Shown here in pieces: positions 23,131 through 32,681 of a stretch of DNA of 64,000 bases. The DNA is from Betaproteobacteria bacterium (GTDB lineage Bacteria > Pseudomonadota > Gammaproteobacteria > Burkholderiales > SG8-39): NCBI GenBank assembly GCA_005881575.1, contig VBCA01000014.1, positions 1 through 64,000 on the forward strand, read 5' to 3'. The notes beneath the pieces were generated by a model. That model did no database searches and had not been told where the DNA came from. It saw only the letters and a list, made by a program, of their open reading frames with translations. Within the stretch, counting starts at the first letter, position 1; every line of letters starts with the position of its first letter. The position numbers and the translations under genes were made by a program.

Positions 23131-24231
23131 ATGTCGGGCAACACTTTCGGCCTGCTGTATTGCGTGACTTCGTTCGGCGAGAGCCACGGACCCGCTTTCG
23201 GCGGCGTCGTGGACGGCTGCCCGCCGGGGCTCGGGCTCGCCGAAAGCGACATCCAGCGCGACCTCGACCGGCGCAAGCCCGGCAGCTCCCGCCACGTCAC
23301 GCAACGCCAGGAATCGGATCGCATCGAGATTCTGTCCGGCGTGTTCGAAGGCAGGACGACCGGCACGGCGATCGGCTTTGTCATCAGGAACGAAGACCAG
23401 AGGAGCAAGGATTACAGCGCGCTCGCCGACACCTTCCGGCCCGGGCACGCCGATTACACCTACTGGCAGAAATACGGCCTGCGCGACTATCGCGGCGGCG
23501 GCCGCGCCTCCGCCCGCGAGACGACGGTCCGCGTCGCCGCCGGCGCGATCGCCAAGAAGTGGCTGGGCGAGCGTTACGGGGTCGAGGTTCGCGGGCATCT
23601 CGCGCAGCTCGGCCCGAACAGGATCGCATTCAAGTCCTGGGATGCGGTCAACGAGAACCCTTTTTTTTGCCCTGATCCGGCCATCGTGCCCAAGCTCGAG
23701 CAGTTCATGGACCAGCTGCGCGCTTCGGGTGATTCCTGCGGCGCGCGCGTCAACGTCGTCGCGAGCGGCGTTCCGGTCGGCTGGGGCGAGCCGGTGTACG
23801 GCAGGCTCGACTCCGACATCGCTTCGGCGATGATGGGCATCAATGCGGTGAAAGGCGTGGAGATCGGCGCCGGCTTCGCGGCGATCGAGCAGAAGGGCTC
23901 CGAGCACGGCGACGAGCTGACGCCTGGGGGATTTCTCTCGAACAACGCGGGCGGAACGTTGGGAGGTATCTCGACCGGCCAGGAGATCCTGGTGAGCATC
24001 GCGCTCAAGCCGACCTCGAGCATCCGCCTGCCACGCCGCTCGATCGACCGCAAGGGCGAACCGACCACGGTACAAACCACGGGCCGCCACGACCCTTGCG
24101 TGGGCATTCGCGCGACGCCGATCGCGGAGGCGATGCTCGCCTGCGTGCTGATGGATCACGCGCTGCGCCATCGCGCGCAGTGCGGCGATGTCGTGCCGCC
24201 GATCAGGCCCATTCCCGGGAAGGCGGGCTAG
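23131..24231 (+). CDS. aroC: Chorismate synthase
   Basis: 366 residues, full length. Catalyses the last shikimate-pathway step, 5-enolpyruvylshikimate-3-phosphate to chorismate, using reduced FMN. All family signatures are present: [19 protein letters not shown] near the start, [12 protein letters not shown] in the middle and the late [18 protein letters not shown]. It supplies chorismate to the trp genes further along the window. A run of eight T (codons for Pro-Phe-Phe-Cys) interrupts neither frame nor motif. Convergent with the large membrane protein gene downstream. Confidence 0.97.
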   Translation: MSGNTFGLLYCVTSFGESHGPAFGGVVDGCPPGLGLAESDIQRDLDRRKPGSSRHVTQRQESDRIEILSGVFEGRTTGTAIGFVIRNEDQRSKDYSALADTFRPGHADYTYWQKYGLRDYRGGGRASARETTVRVAAGAIAKKWLGERYGVEVRGHLAQLGPNRIAFKSWDAVNENPFFCPDPAIVPKLEQFMDQLRASGDSCGARVNVVASGVPVGWGEPVYGRLDSDIASAMMGINAVKGVEIGAGFAAIEQKGSEHGDELTPGGFLSNNAGGTLGGISTGQEILVSIALKPTSSIRLPRRSIDRKGEPTTVQTTGRHDPCVGIRATPIAEAMLACVLMDHALRHRAQCGDVVPPIRPIPGKAG

Positions 24232-24243
24232 GAATCGCCCCTG

Positions 24244-27204
24244 CTATTTGAGCTCGAACGCGTGGGCGTAAAGCAGTCGCAGGCCCACGTCCTTGGTCAT
24301 GTCGGCGTCTTTCGGATAGCGGCTCCACAGCGCGCCCGCTTCGGCGCGCTTGCCCTGCGCGAGATAGCCTGCCATCCCCGCCGCCATCAGGTACTGGCGG
24401 TGGTCGGCCGGAAGGTCGCTCGGTTTCGCGAGCAGCACCTCGGCGAGCCGCGCCATGTCGGGAGCAACGCGGCTCCCCACCGCTTTCATCAGGTCGATCC
24501 ACTGGCGCTCGTCCGGCGCCACTCGCGAGCTGCAAGGCCCGCGTTCGATTCGTTCCCAGACCGTTCTCGCGTCATCGGGCGAAAGCATCGGGTTCAGGGT
24601 GCGCGCCAGCTGGTAGAGCGAATGGAACCAGATGTCGGAGCGCTCCGGATCGCGGCAGTCGATCAGCCTGGCGCGCGTGAGCTCCAGGTCCTTCTGGAAC
24701 TGGCGCGGAATGGCGACGGGCTCCGGCGCGGTCTTGAGCAGGAGGAAATCCCTCGCGTAGCGCGCGCGGCGGGTGAGCTCGAGGGCCTCGAGGTACTCGT
24801 CGCCGTCCACCCTCGATTCGGCCCGCTCGCCCTCTTTCCGTCCTTCGAGCAGAGCAACGACCGGTACGCTGTACTCGAGCAGGCCGGTGAGCTCTTCGGC
24901 CGACCCGCGCAGGAAACGGAACTTTGCCGCGCGCAGGTCGAGGTAGGGGTAGTAGTCCGAATTGGGCGGAACGCCATAGCTCAGGAACATCGGGGCGAGC
25001 GAGCTTTTTCCTCCGACCCGGCGGACCTCGATGTCCCACATCGAGTTCACGTGCACGCGACGCAATTCCCTCGCGACGCCGGGCATCGCGGTGATATCGG
25101 CGAGCGGGCGCGCGAGCGTCCGGGTCTCGCCCGCAACGATCAGCAGGTCGCTGCCCGTGGCGGCGTAAATGGCATAGTCCGGAAAGTTCTCGCCGAGCGC
25201 GCGCAGCACCGAGGCGACCAGACTCGCGTCGATCTCGTACATCTGGAACCACTGGACCAGGATTCCATCCGGATTGAGGTGGCGGCGTGCCAGCCGATAG
25301 AACTCGCCCGTGAACAGGGTCGAGACGCCGCTGACCCAGGGATTGGACGGCTCCGAGACGATGATGTCGTACTTGCGGTTGTGCGTCGAGAAGAACGTCT
25401 TCGCGTCGTCGAAGATGATGTGGCTGCGCGGGTCGGCGAACGCGTTGGCATTGCGCGGAGAAAAGCGCCGCGACGCCTCGGCCATCGCGGGCTCGATCTC
25501 GATCGTCTCGACCGAGCGCAGCGCGTTCGAGCCGAGGAGTGTGTGCGTCGTGAGACCCGTTCCGATCCCGATGACCGCGGCGCTCGCCGCATTAGGCCGG
25601 TAAGCCAGGGGAATCGCGGCAGTGAGGGTCATCGTGATTTCGTCCGAGACGCGCGGGCCGTCCGGATTCATGTTGATCGCGCCGTCCGACTTGCCGTTGG
25701 TGCGCAGGCTCCGGTCGGTGCCGAAATCCATGAGGCTGACCGTCGTCGTCTTGCCGTCGCGGTGGAAGAGCAGGGTGGCGTCGCTCGCCGAGTAGAGTTC
25801 GCCGCGGCGGAACACGCCCGAGGCCATCTTGTAGGCATCGAGGTGCACGCTGGCGAGCACCGCGGCGAAGGAGGCAAGCGAGAGCCCCGCGGCGCCGATT
25901 CGCAGGCGCGGCCCTCCGGCAGCGCGCCACAGGAGAACGAGGCCCAGGCCCGCGTCTAGCGCGGCTCCTGCCGCGATCAGGCCCTTCAAGCCGAGCAAGG
26001 GCATGCCGATGTGCGCGGCGGAAAATACGCCGAGAATGGAGCCCAGCGTATTGGCGGAATACACCGCGCCGACCGACTTTTCCCCGTGGCCGGCGCGCAG
26101 AAGGGCATAGGTGATGAGCGGCAGCGTGATCCCCGCGCAGAAGGTCGCCGGGAACATGATGGCGAGCGCGATGCCGTGGCTCGAGAACAGGAAAAGCGTG
26201 TATCCGGCTTCCGTCTTCGCGAGCGCGTTCATCACGGCCTGCATCAACCCGAACATCTCGCCGTAGAGCGGCAGCGTGGCGAGCGCGAGCAAGCCCATCG
26301 TCACCAGCACGATGCCGAGGAACCGGAGCGGGTCGGCGATCGAGTCGATGCGCCGGCGCACCCAGTAGCCCCCGCAGGCCAGCCCCAGGATGAACGCTGA
26401 GAGCATCAACTCGAACGAGTGCGTCGAGGATCCGAGGACGAGCGAGAGCATGCGGATCCAGCCGATCTCGAAGACGAACGAAGCCGCGCCGGTGAGGAGC
26501 GCAACCGCGAGAAAGAATCTGAAAGGCGCCGCATCTTCGGAATCCCGCCCGCCTCGGGGGCGAGCCTTCATCGGCTCCTCGGTGCCGCCGGCGAACAGCC
26601 ACACGGCGGCGGCGAGACCGAGATTGAGGGCTCCGGCGCTCTGCACCGTTCCCGGCAGTCCGAGCCTCTCGATCATGACGAATCCGCTTGCCAGCACGCC
26701 GATCGAAGCCCCCAAGCTGTTGGTGAAATACAGCATCGCGAGCGATTCGCCGGGCGCCGCCGGATAGCGACGGATCAGCCCGGCGCTCATCAGCGGGAAA
26801 GTCGTGCCGAGGAGGATCGATTGCGGCAGAATCAGCAGTCCCGCGAGGGCCCATTTGAACAGAGCCGCTGATGTTTCGCCGCCGAGCGCGGGCAGGACGC
26901 TCTCGTATGCCGTCTCGGTTGCCGTGACGAAAATCGGATGGAACCCAAGCCCCGCAAGCCCGATCAAGCCTTCCGCGAGTGCATATCCGCGCAGCAGATT
27001 TCCCCAGCCCCCCGACCACCGACTGCAGAACCACGACCCGATCGCCATCCCGCCCATGAACAGCGCCAGCACCAGCGTCTGCGCGTAGGCCGCGTGCCCG
27101 AGAAAGAGTTTCAGGTAGTGGCTCCAGATCGACTCGTAGACGAGTCCGGCAAATCCGGATACGGTGAACAGCAAGAAAAATACGCTTCTGGGGATGCGGC
27201 TCAT
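24244..27204 (-). CDS. Membrane protein fused to a spermidine-synthase-like domain
   Basis: 986 residues. The N-terminal half (about 1-455) carries some twelve or more membrane helices in two related sets; compare GFAGLVYESIWSHYL with SFVFEIGWIRML. The part from about 530 to 720 is a SAM-methyltransferase-like fold of the spermidine synthase type: AVIGIGTGLTTHTLLGS, VETIEIEPAMAEASRRF, IIFDDAKTFFSTHNRKYD and SEPSNPWVSGVSTLF. A helical C-terminal region of about 250 residues follows. Such fused 'spermidine synthase' proteins are widespread, but their reaction is mostly unproven. Polyamine synthesis should not be assumed. Confidence 0.82.
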   Translation of the reverse strand: MSRIPRSVFFLLFTVSGFAGLVYESIWSHYLKLFLGHAAYAQTLVLALFMGGMAIGSWFCSRWSGGWGNLLRGYALAEGLIGLAGLGFHPIFVTATETAYESVLPALGGETSAALFKWALAGLLILPQSILLGTTFPLMSAGLIRRYPAAPGESLAMLYFTNSLGASIGVLASGFVMIERLGLPGTVQSAGALNLGLAAAVWLFAGGTEEPMKARPRGGRDSEDAAPFRFFLAVALLTGAASFVFEIGWIRMLSLVLGSSTHSFELMLSAFILGLACGGYWVRRRIDSIADPLRFLGIVLVTMGLLALATLPLYGEMFGLMQAVMNALAKTEAGYTLFLFSSHGIALAIMFPATFCAGITLPLITYALLRAGHGEKSVGAVYSANTLGSILGVFSAAHIGMPLLGLKGLIAAGAALDAGLGLVLLWRAAGGPRLRIGAAGLSLASFAAVLASVHLDAYKMASGVFRRGELYSASDATLLFHRDGKTTTVSLMDFGTDRSLRTNGKSDGAINMNPDGPRVSDEITMTLTAAIPLAYRPNAASAAVIGIGTGLTTHTLLGSNALRSVETIEIEPAMAEASRRFSPRNANAFADPRSHIIFDDAKTFFSTHNRKYDIIVSEPSNPWVSGVSTLFTGEFYRLARRHLNPDGILVQWFQMYEIDASLVASVLRALGENFPDYAIYAATGSDLLIVAGETRTLARPLADITAMPGVARELRRVHVNSMWDIEVRRVGGKSSLAPMFLSYGVPPNSDYYPYLDLRAAKFRFLRGSAEELTGLLEYSVPVVALLEGRKEGERAESRVDGDEYLEALELTRRARYARDFLLLKTAPEPVAIPRQFQKDLELTRARLIDCRDPERSDIWFHSLYQLARTLNPMLSPDDARTVWERIERGPCSSRVAPDERQWIDLMKAVGSRVAPDMARLAEVLLAKPSDLPADHRQYLMAAGMAGYLAQGKRAEAGALWSRYPKDADMTKDVGLRLLYAHAFELK

Positions 27205-27240
27205 GTGTGGACCGTCGGACGCAGGGCGGCGGGCGCTGGC

Positions 27241-27246
27241 ATTATA
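27241..27246 (-). promoter_or_regulatory. Candidate -10 box for the fused membrane/spermidine-synthase-like gene
   Basis: On the minus strand TATAAT, a perfect -10 hexamer, lies about 37 bases before ATG 27204. No good -35 hexamer was found at 16-18 bases, so this is a weak or activator-dependent promoter call. Confidence 0.35.
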
Positions 27247-27313
27247 CGAGTCGTGTGTCGCGGGGCTTGATCACGCCCGCTAGGCGTGGAAAATACTTTC
27301 TTTCGGAGAGCAG

Positions 27314-28129
27314 ATGAAATTCTCAGTGTGGTTCTGCCTTTTCGCAGCGATGGCTCTCGCCGCCTGCGAGACGGTACAAACGACCCAAAGCGGCGTCGTC
27401 GGCGTCGAGCGCCGGCAATCCATGTCGTCGCTGGTCTCGTCGTCCCAGATGGATCGGAGTGCCGCGGAGGCCTACGGCAAAATCATCTCCGAGGCCGGCA
27501 AGAAAAACCAGCTCAACCGGGATTCAGCTCAGGTCGCGCGGGTGCGCGGCATCGCCAACCGTTTGATCCCGAGCACTTCTGCCTTCCGCGCCGATGCGCC
27601 GCGTTGGAGCTGGGAGGTCAATGTGATCACCTCGCCGGAGGTCAACGCATGGTGCATGCCTGGTGGAAAAATCGCTGTTTACTCCGGGCTGATCGCCAAA
27701 CTCGACCCCACCGACGACGAGCTGGCCGCCGTAATGGGGCACGAGATCGCCCACGCCTTGCGCGAGCACGGGCGCGAGCGCGCGAGCGAGCAGATGGCCC
27801 AGCAGCTCGGCATTAGCGTGCTCAGCACGGCGCTCGGGCTCGGCGATGTGGGCGCCCAGCTGACGCAGACCGTGCTCGACGTGACGCTCTCGCTGCCGCA
27901 TTCGCGCACCCATGAGACCGAGGCGGATCGCATCGGCGTGGAGCTCGCCGCGCGCTCGGGTTACAACCCGCGCGCCGCCGTTTCGCTCTGGGAGAAGATG
28001 GGGAAGCTCGGGGGCGGCAAGCCGCCGGAGTGGATGTCGACACACCCATCGGACCAAACCAGAATCAGTGATCTCCAAAACTACTCGGAGCGGGTCGCTC
28101 CCCTCTATGAGGCCGCGCGCAGGCGCTGA
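27314..28129 (+). CDS. M48-family metalloprotease, lipoprotein
   Basis: 271 residues with a lipoprotein signal ending LAAC (Cys18), so it should be anchored at the outer membrane or in the periplasm. The zinc-protease motif HEIAH is in VMGHEIAHALREHGRERAS, with the third-ligand region at THETEADRIGVELAARSGY. A substrate-cleft run NAWCMPGGKIAVYSGLI is also typical of M48. The relatives LoiP and BepA act in outer-membrane quality control. Preceded by a CGGAGAG ribosome site; located just before leuC. Confidence 0.92.
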   Translation: MKFSVWFCLFAAMALAACETVQTTQSGVVGVERRQSMSSLVSSSQMDRSAAEAYGKIISEAGKKNQLNRDSAQVARVRGIANRLIPSTSAFRADAPRWSWEVNVITSPEVNAWCMPGGKIAVYSGLIAKLDPTDDELAAVMGHEIAHALREHGRERASEQMAQQLGISVLSTALGLGDVGAQLTQTVLDVTLSLPHSRTHETEADRIGVELAARSGYNPRAAVSLWEKMGKLGGGKPPEWMSTHPSDQTRISDLQNYSERVAPLYEAARRR

Positions 28130-28150
28130 AGGGACGAAGGGGCGATCCGG

Positions 28151-28156
28151 TATAAT
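28151..28156 (+). promoter_or_regulatory. Candidate -10 box for leuC
   Basis: TATAAT, a perfect -10 hexamer, is placed so that transcription would begin about 17 bases before the leuC ATG. No clear -35 box is seen, and no leucine-rich leader peptide or T-box was found upstream. Confidence 0.45.
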
Positions 28157-28179
28157 TTTGTCTTTGGGCAGCGAGCCGA

Positions 28180-29586
28180 ATGATCGCGCGCACGCTTTAC
28201 GACAAGCTCTGGGAGCTGCACACGGTGCACGTCGAGGAAGACGGCACGACGCTGCTCTATATCGATCGCCACCTGGTGCATGAAGTGACCAGCCCGCAGG
28301 CGTTCGAGGGTATGAAGCTCGCGCGGCGCAAGCCCTGGCGGATATCAGCCAACCTCGCGGTGGCGGATCACAACGTTCCGACCACCGATCGCTCCCGAGG
28401 GATCGCCGACCCCGTGTCGCGCCTTCAGGTCGACACGCTCGACACGAATTGCGCGGAGTACGGCATCGTCGAATTCAAGATGAACGACGCCCGCCAGGGC
28501 ATCGTGCACGTCATCGGCCCGGAACAGGGCGCGACCTTGCCCGGCATGACCGTGGTGTGCGGCGATTCGCATACGAGCACCCACGGAGCGTTCGCCTGCC
28601 TCGCGTTCGGCATCGGGACCTCGGAAGTCGAGCACGTGCTTTCGACCCAATGCCTGCTCGCCAAGAAAATGAAGAACATGCTCGTGCGCGTGGAGGGCCC
28701 CCTCGCGCGCGGAGTGACTGCGAAGGACGCGGCCCTCGCGGTGATCGGCAGAATCGGAATCGCAGGGGGAACCGGCTGCACGATCGAGTACGCGGGCGGC
28801 ACGGTGCGCTCGCTGACGATGGAAGGCCGCATGACCCTCTGCAACATGTCGATCGAAGCGGGGGCGCGGGCCGGATTGGTGGCGGTCGATGAGGTGACCC
28901 TCGCCTATCTGAAAGGCAGGCCCTTTGCGCCGCGCGGCGAATTGTGGGATCGCGCGGTCGCGCATTGGCGCACGCTGAAGAGCGATCCGGACGCGAAATT
29001 CGACCACGAGGTGACGATCGACGCACGCTCGATCAAGCCGCAGGTGACCTGGGGCACCTCCCCCGAAATGGTCGTCACCGTGGACGGGCGCGTGCCAGAT
29101 CCCGACGGGGAGAAGGACGCAAGCCGCCGGGAGGGCATGGAGAGGGCGCTCACCTACATGGGCTTGAGGCCCAATACTCCCATGACCGACATCCGCATCG
29201 ACAAGGTGTTTATCGGCTCGTGCACGAACTCGCGCATCGAGGACCTGCGGGCCGCCGCCGCGATCGTCCGCGGGCGCCGACTTGCCGCGAACGTCAAGCT
29301 CGCCATGGTCGTGCCGGGATCGGGCCTGGTGAAAGCGCAGGCCGAGCACGAGGGCCTTGACCGGATCTTCAAGGACGCCGGGTTCGAGTGGAGAGAGCCC
29401 GGCTGTTCGATGTGCCTGGGCATGAACGCGGACCGGCTCGATCCGGGCGAGCGCTGTGCCTCAACTTCGAACCGCAATTTCGAGGGGCGCCAGGGCGCGG
29501 GCGGCAGGACCCACCTGGTGAGTCCGGAGATGGCCGCAGCGGCGGCGATCGCCGGCCACTTCGTCGACGTTCGTCAGTGGAGATGA
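28180..29586 (+). CDS. leuC: 3-isopropylmalate dehydratase, large subunit
   Basis: 468 residues, full length. With LeuD it isomerises 2- to 3-isopropylmalate in leucine synthesis. The three cysteines that hold the 4Fe-4S cluster are Cys348 ([14 protein letters not shown]), Cys409 and Cys412 ([11 protein letters not shown]). Other family blocks: [22 protein letters not shown] and [18 protein letters not shown]. leuD starts four bases after the stop and leuB follows, forming a leuCDB operon. Confidence 0.97.
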   Translation: MIARTLYDKLWELHTVHVEEDGTTLLYIDRHLVHEVTSPQAFEGMKLARRKPWRISANLAVADHNVPTTDRSRGIADPVSRLQVDTLDTNCAEYGIVEFKMNDARQGIVHVIGPEQGATLPGMTVVCGDSHTSTHGAFACLAFGIGTSEVEHVLSTQCLLAKKMKNMLVRVEGPLARGVTAKDAALAVIGRIGIAGGTGCTIEYAGGTVRSLTMEGRMTLCNMSIEAGARAGLVAVDEVTLAYLKGRPFAPRGELWDRAVAHWRTLKSDPDAKFDHEVTIDARSIKPQVTWGTSPEMVVTVDGRVPDPDGEKDASRREGMERALTYMGLRPNTPMTDIRIDKVFIGSCTNSRIEDLRAAAAIVRGRRLAANVKLAMVVPGSGLVKAQAEHEGLDRIFKDAGFEWREPGCSMCLGMNADRLDPGERCASTSNRNFEGRQGAGGRTHLVSPEMAAAAAIAGHFVDVRQWR

Positions 29587-29590
29587 CTCG

Positions 29591-30232
29591 ATGGAGCGAT
29601 TTACCGTCCTGACCGGCGTCGTCGCACCGCTCGACCGGGCCAATGTCGATACCGACCAGATCATCCCGAAGCAATTCCTCAAGTCGATCAAGCGCACGGG
29701 ATTCGGGCCCAATCTCTTCGATGCCTGGCGTTACCTCGACGAGGGCCGGCCGGACAGGCCCGATGCGGGCCGCCCGCTCAACCCCGATTTCGTCCTCAAC
29801 CAGCCGCGCTACAAGGGCGCGAGCATACTGCTCGCGCGCGAGAACTTCGGCTGCGGAAGCTCGCGGGAGCACGCGCCCTGGGCGCTGGCCGAGTATGGTT
29901 TTCGCGCGTTCATCGCGCCGTCCTACGCCGACATATTCTTCAGCAACTGCTGCAAGAACGGCTTGCTGCCGGTCACGCTCACTGACGCGGAAGTGGATCG
30001 CCTATTTCATGAGGCGGCCGCCTTTCCGGGGTTTCGGCTCACTATCGACCTCGAGAAACAGACGGTTGCGACCCCGGACGGCGGCGAGGTGGGGCGTTTC
30101 GACATGGACCCTTTCCGCAAATACGCCTTGCTCAACGGTCTTGACGACATAGGACTCACTCTGCGCCACGCGGACAAGATCCGCGCCTTCGAAGAGCGGC
30201 GCCGCTCCGAACAGCCCTGGTTGTTCGGTTAG
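29591..30232 (+). CDS. leuD: 3-isopropylmalate dehydratase, small subunit
   Basis: 213 residues, full length. Small swivel-domain subunit that completes the LeuC active site. Family blocks: [15 protein letters not shown] near residue 20, and the glycine/serine loop [18 protein letters not shown] which contacts substrate. Positioned 4 bases after leuC and 13 bases before leuB. Confidence 0.97.
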   Translation: MERFTVLTGVVAPLDRANVDTDQIIPKQFLKSIKRTGFGPNLFDAWRYLDEGRPDRPDAGRPLNPDFVLNQPRYKGASILLARENFGCGSSREHAPWALAEYGFRAFIAPSYADIFFSNCCKNGLLPVTLTDAEVDRLFHEAAAFPGFRLTIDLEKQTVATPDGGEVGRFDMDPFRKYALLNGLDDIGLTLRHADKIRAFEERRRSEQPWLFG

Positions 30233-30245
30233 TCGTCTCCTCTCC

Positions 30246-31313
30246 ATGAAAATTGCGGTCCTACCCGGCGACGGCGTCGGCGCGGAAGTCATTGCCGAAG
30301 CGGTCAAGGTGCTCGCCGCGCTGAAGGGGAGGGGCCTTGCGTTCGAGATCGAGCAGGCGCCCATCGGCGGCGCGGCCTACGACGCCTCGGGTGATCCTCT
30401 GCCCGAAGCGACGCTGGAGCTCGCGACAAAGGCCGATGCCATCCTGTTCGGCGCGGTCGGGGGTCCTCGTTACGACGCGTTGCCGCGCGAAAAACGCCCC
30501 GAGAACGCGATCCTCAGGCTCCGCAAGGAGCTCAATCTGTTCGCCAACCTGCGGCCCGCGTCGGTTTTCGCCGAGCTCGCGGATGCCTCCACGCTCAGAC
30601 CCGAGGTGGTGGCCGGGCTCGATATCCTGATCGTGCGCGAGCTGACCGGCGACATCTACTTCGGCCGGCCGCGCGGCATCCGCAAGCTCAAGAGCGGGGT
30701 GCGCGAAGGCTTCGATACCATGCGCTACACCGATGAGGAGATACGCCGCATCGCCCACGCGGGCTTCCGCGCCGCGCTGAAGCGCAACAGAAAGCTGTGC
30801 TCGGTCGACAAGGCGAACGTGCTCGAGACCTCGCAGCTGTGGCGGGAAGTGGTGAGCACGGTCGGCAAGGAATATGCCGCGGTGGAGTTGACCCACATGT
30901 ACGTGGACAACGCCGCGATGCAGCTCCTCAAAAATCCCAGGCAGTTCGACGTGATCGTCACGGGCAATATGTTCGGCGACATCCTCTCGGACGAGGCCTC
31001 CATGCTCACCGGCTCGATCGGCATGCTGCCTTCGGCCTCGCTCGACGAAAAGGGCAAAGGCTTGTACGAGCCGATTCATGGATCGGCGCCGGACATCGCG
31101 GGGAAGGACCTCGCCAATCCGCTGGCGGCAATCCTGTCTGCGGCGATGATGCTCCGGCACAGCTTCGATCAAGAACGGGTCGCGGCCCGTGTTGAAATCG
31201 CGGTGAAGAAAGTACTCGCCCAGGGGTATCGCACCGCGGATATTTTTCGGCGAGGAACCCGCAGAGTTGGCACCCGGGAGATGGGAGATGCCGTGGTGGC
31301 CGCGCTCGGGTGA
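30246..31313 (+). CDS. leuB: 3-isopropylmalate dehydrogenase
   Basis: 355 residues, full length. Oxidatively decarboxylates 3-isopropylmalate with NAD. Visible marks: [15 protein letters not shown] at the start, substrate arginines in [14 protein letters not shown] and [15 protein letters not shown], the [19 protein letters not shown] metal/cofactor motif and [15 protein letters not shown]. Third gene of leuCDB; asd follows after 64 bases. Confidence 0.97.
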   Translation: MKIAVLPGDGVGAEVIAEAVKVLAALKGRGLAFEIEQAPIGGAAYDASGDPLPEATLELATKADAILFGAVGGPRYDALPREKRPENAILRLRKELNLFANLRPASVFAELADASTLRPEVVAGLDILIVRELTGDIYFGRPRGIRKLKSGVREGFDTMRYTDEEIRRIAHAGFRAALKRNRKLCSVDKANVLETSQLWREVVSTVGKEYAAVELTHMYVDNAAMQLLKNPRQFDVIVTGNMFGDILSDEASMLTGSIGMLPSASLDEKGKGLYEPIHGSAPDIAGKDLANPLAAILSAAMMLRHSFDQERVAARVEIAVKKVLAQGYRTADIFRRGTRRVGTREMGDAVVAALG

Positions 31314-31377
31314 TGCGGTGCAACCTTTTTGAGGCTCAGTGCGTTAGCATACGCAGATCGGACATGCGGGAAATGCG

Positions 31378-32496
31378 ATGAAGCGAGTCGGAATCGTCGG
31401 TTGGCGCGGAATGGTCGGATCGGTGCTGATGCAGCGCATGCACGCCGAGCGCGACTTCGCCCTGATGGAGCCGGTGTTTTTCTCGACTTCGCGCGTGGGC
31501 GGGCTCGGGCCATTCATCGGAAAGGAAACGGCACCGCTCAAGGACGCGAACAGCGTGAGGGAGCTCGCGCTGATGGATGTCGTCATCTCGTGTCAAGGCG
31601 GTGACTACACCAACGAGGTATTTCCCAAGCTGCGTGCCTCGGGGTGGAAGGGTTGCTGGATAGACGCCGCATCCGCTCTTCGCATGCGCGACGACGCGGT
31701 CATCGTCCTGGATCCGGTCAACATGAGCGTGATCAGGGATGCGCTTTCCAGAGGCGTGCGCAATTACATCGGGGGAAACTGCACCGTAAGCTTGATGCTG
31801 ATGGGCATGCACGGCCTGCTGAAAGCGGACCTCGTCGAATGGGTGACCTCGATGACCTACCAGGCGGCCTCCGGCGCAGGTGCGGAGCACGTGCGCGAGC
31901 TGGTTGAGCAGATCGGATTCGTGCACCAAGCCGCCAGACCGTCGCTGGAGGATCCCGCCTCCGCGATCCTCGAGTTGGATAGAGTCGTGGCCTCGGCGCT
32001 GCGGGACGGATCCTTGCCACGCCGGGAGTTCGGGTATCCACTCGCGGGCAGCTTGCTGCCGTGGATCGACAAGGATCTCGGCAACGGCCAGAGCCGCGAA
32101 GAGTGGAAAGGCCAGGCGGAAGGCAACAAGATCCTTGGCCGCGAGGGAAACCCGATCCCGATCGACGGCATTTGCGTGCGCATCGGCGCATTGCGTTGCC
32201 ACAGCCAGGCGCTCACCGTCAAACTGAGGCGGGATGTGCCTGTGGACGAAATCGAACAGATGCTCGGCGAGGCGAATCCTTGGGTGAGAGTTGTTCCGAA
32301 CGAGCGCGAGGCAAGTCTGCGCGAGCTGACTCCGGCGGCGGTGAGCGGCGCGCTGCAGGTGCCGATCGGACGTTTGCGCAAGCTTGCGCTCGAAAATGGG
32401 GGCTTCTACCTTGCCGCCTTTACGGTCGGAGACCAACTGCTGTGGGGCGCCGCCGAGCCCCTCCGGAGAATGCTGCGCCTCCTGCTCGAGGACTAG
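31378..32496 (+). CDS. asd: Aspartate-semialdehyde dehydrogenase
   Basis: 372 residues, of the long proteobacterial type. Reduces aspartyl phosphate to aspartate semialdehyde, the branch point to lysine, threonine and methionine. The catalytic cysteine is Cys135 in [12 protein letters not shown], the same number as in the E. coli enzyme. The NADP-loop start [14 protein letters not shown] and the [18 protein letters not shown] region are also clear. It lies between leuB and fimV, the normal betaproteobacterial order, and supplies the homoserine used by metZ downstream. Confidence 0.97.
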   Translation: MKRVGIVGWRGMVGSVLMQRMHAERDFALMEPVFFSTSRVGGLGPFIGKETAPLKDANSVRELALMDVVISCQGGDYTNEVFPKLRASGWKGCWIDAASALRMRDDAVIVLDPVNMSVIRDALSRGVRNYIGGNCTVSLMLMGMHGLLKADLVEWVTSMTYQAASGAGAEHVRELVEQIGFVHQAARPSLEDPASAILELDRVVASALRDGSLPRREFGYPLAGSLLPWIDKDLGNGQSREEWKGQAEGNKILGREGNPIPIDGICVRIGALRCHSQALTVKLRRDVPVDEIEQMLGEANPWVRVVPNEREASLRELTPAAVSGALQVPIGRLRKLALENGGFYLAAFTVGDQLLWGAAEPLRRMLRLLLED

Positions 32497-32621
32497 ACTT
32501 CTTCAAGAGCGGGCCCTCGAAGGTCCGATCTCCTCCCGCTCCCGGGGCTTTTCGGGGGAAAAACAAGCAAACCTCGTGAAAAAATAGTCACTTGAAGCAA
32601 TTTATGAGACGAAAGTTGAGC

Positions 32622-32650
32622 TTGCAAGGCTAAGGCCATGATGGTATTTT
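32622..32650 (+). promoter_or_regulatory. Candidate sigma-70 promoter for fimV
   Basis: TTGCAA (32622-32627), a 17-base spacer and TATTTT (32645-32650), each matching consensus at four of six positions. The predicted start is about 25 bases before the fimV GTG. The surrounding 32497-32681 gap contains no gene that I can support. Confidence 0.5.
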
Positions 32651-32681
32651 AATTTGTTTCCACTTAGGTTCAGGGTGGCAA

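Noticed and set aside
23661-23668. Run of eight T inside aroC as a possible slippage or phase-switch site
   Set aside because: The frame is intact through a conserved region and a single short run in a housekeeping gene is weak evidence.
27272-27288. CACGCC/GGCGTG inverted repeat before the M48 protease gene as an operator
   Set aside because: Six-base arms in GC-rich DNA are expected by chance and the nearby -35/-10 pair is poor.
32497-32681. GC-rich hairpin after asd as a terminator
   Set aside because: The CCCG/CGGG stem is followed by A rather than T on the plus strand, so it would not terminate asd transcription.
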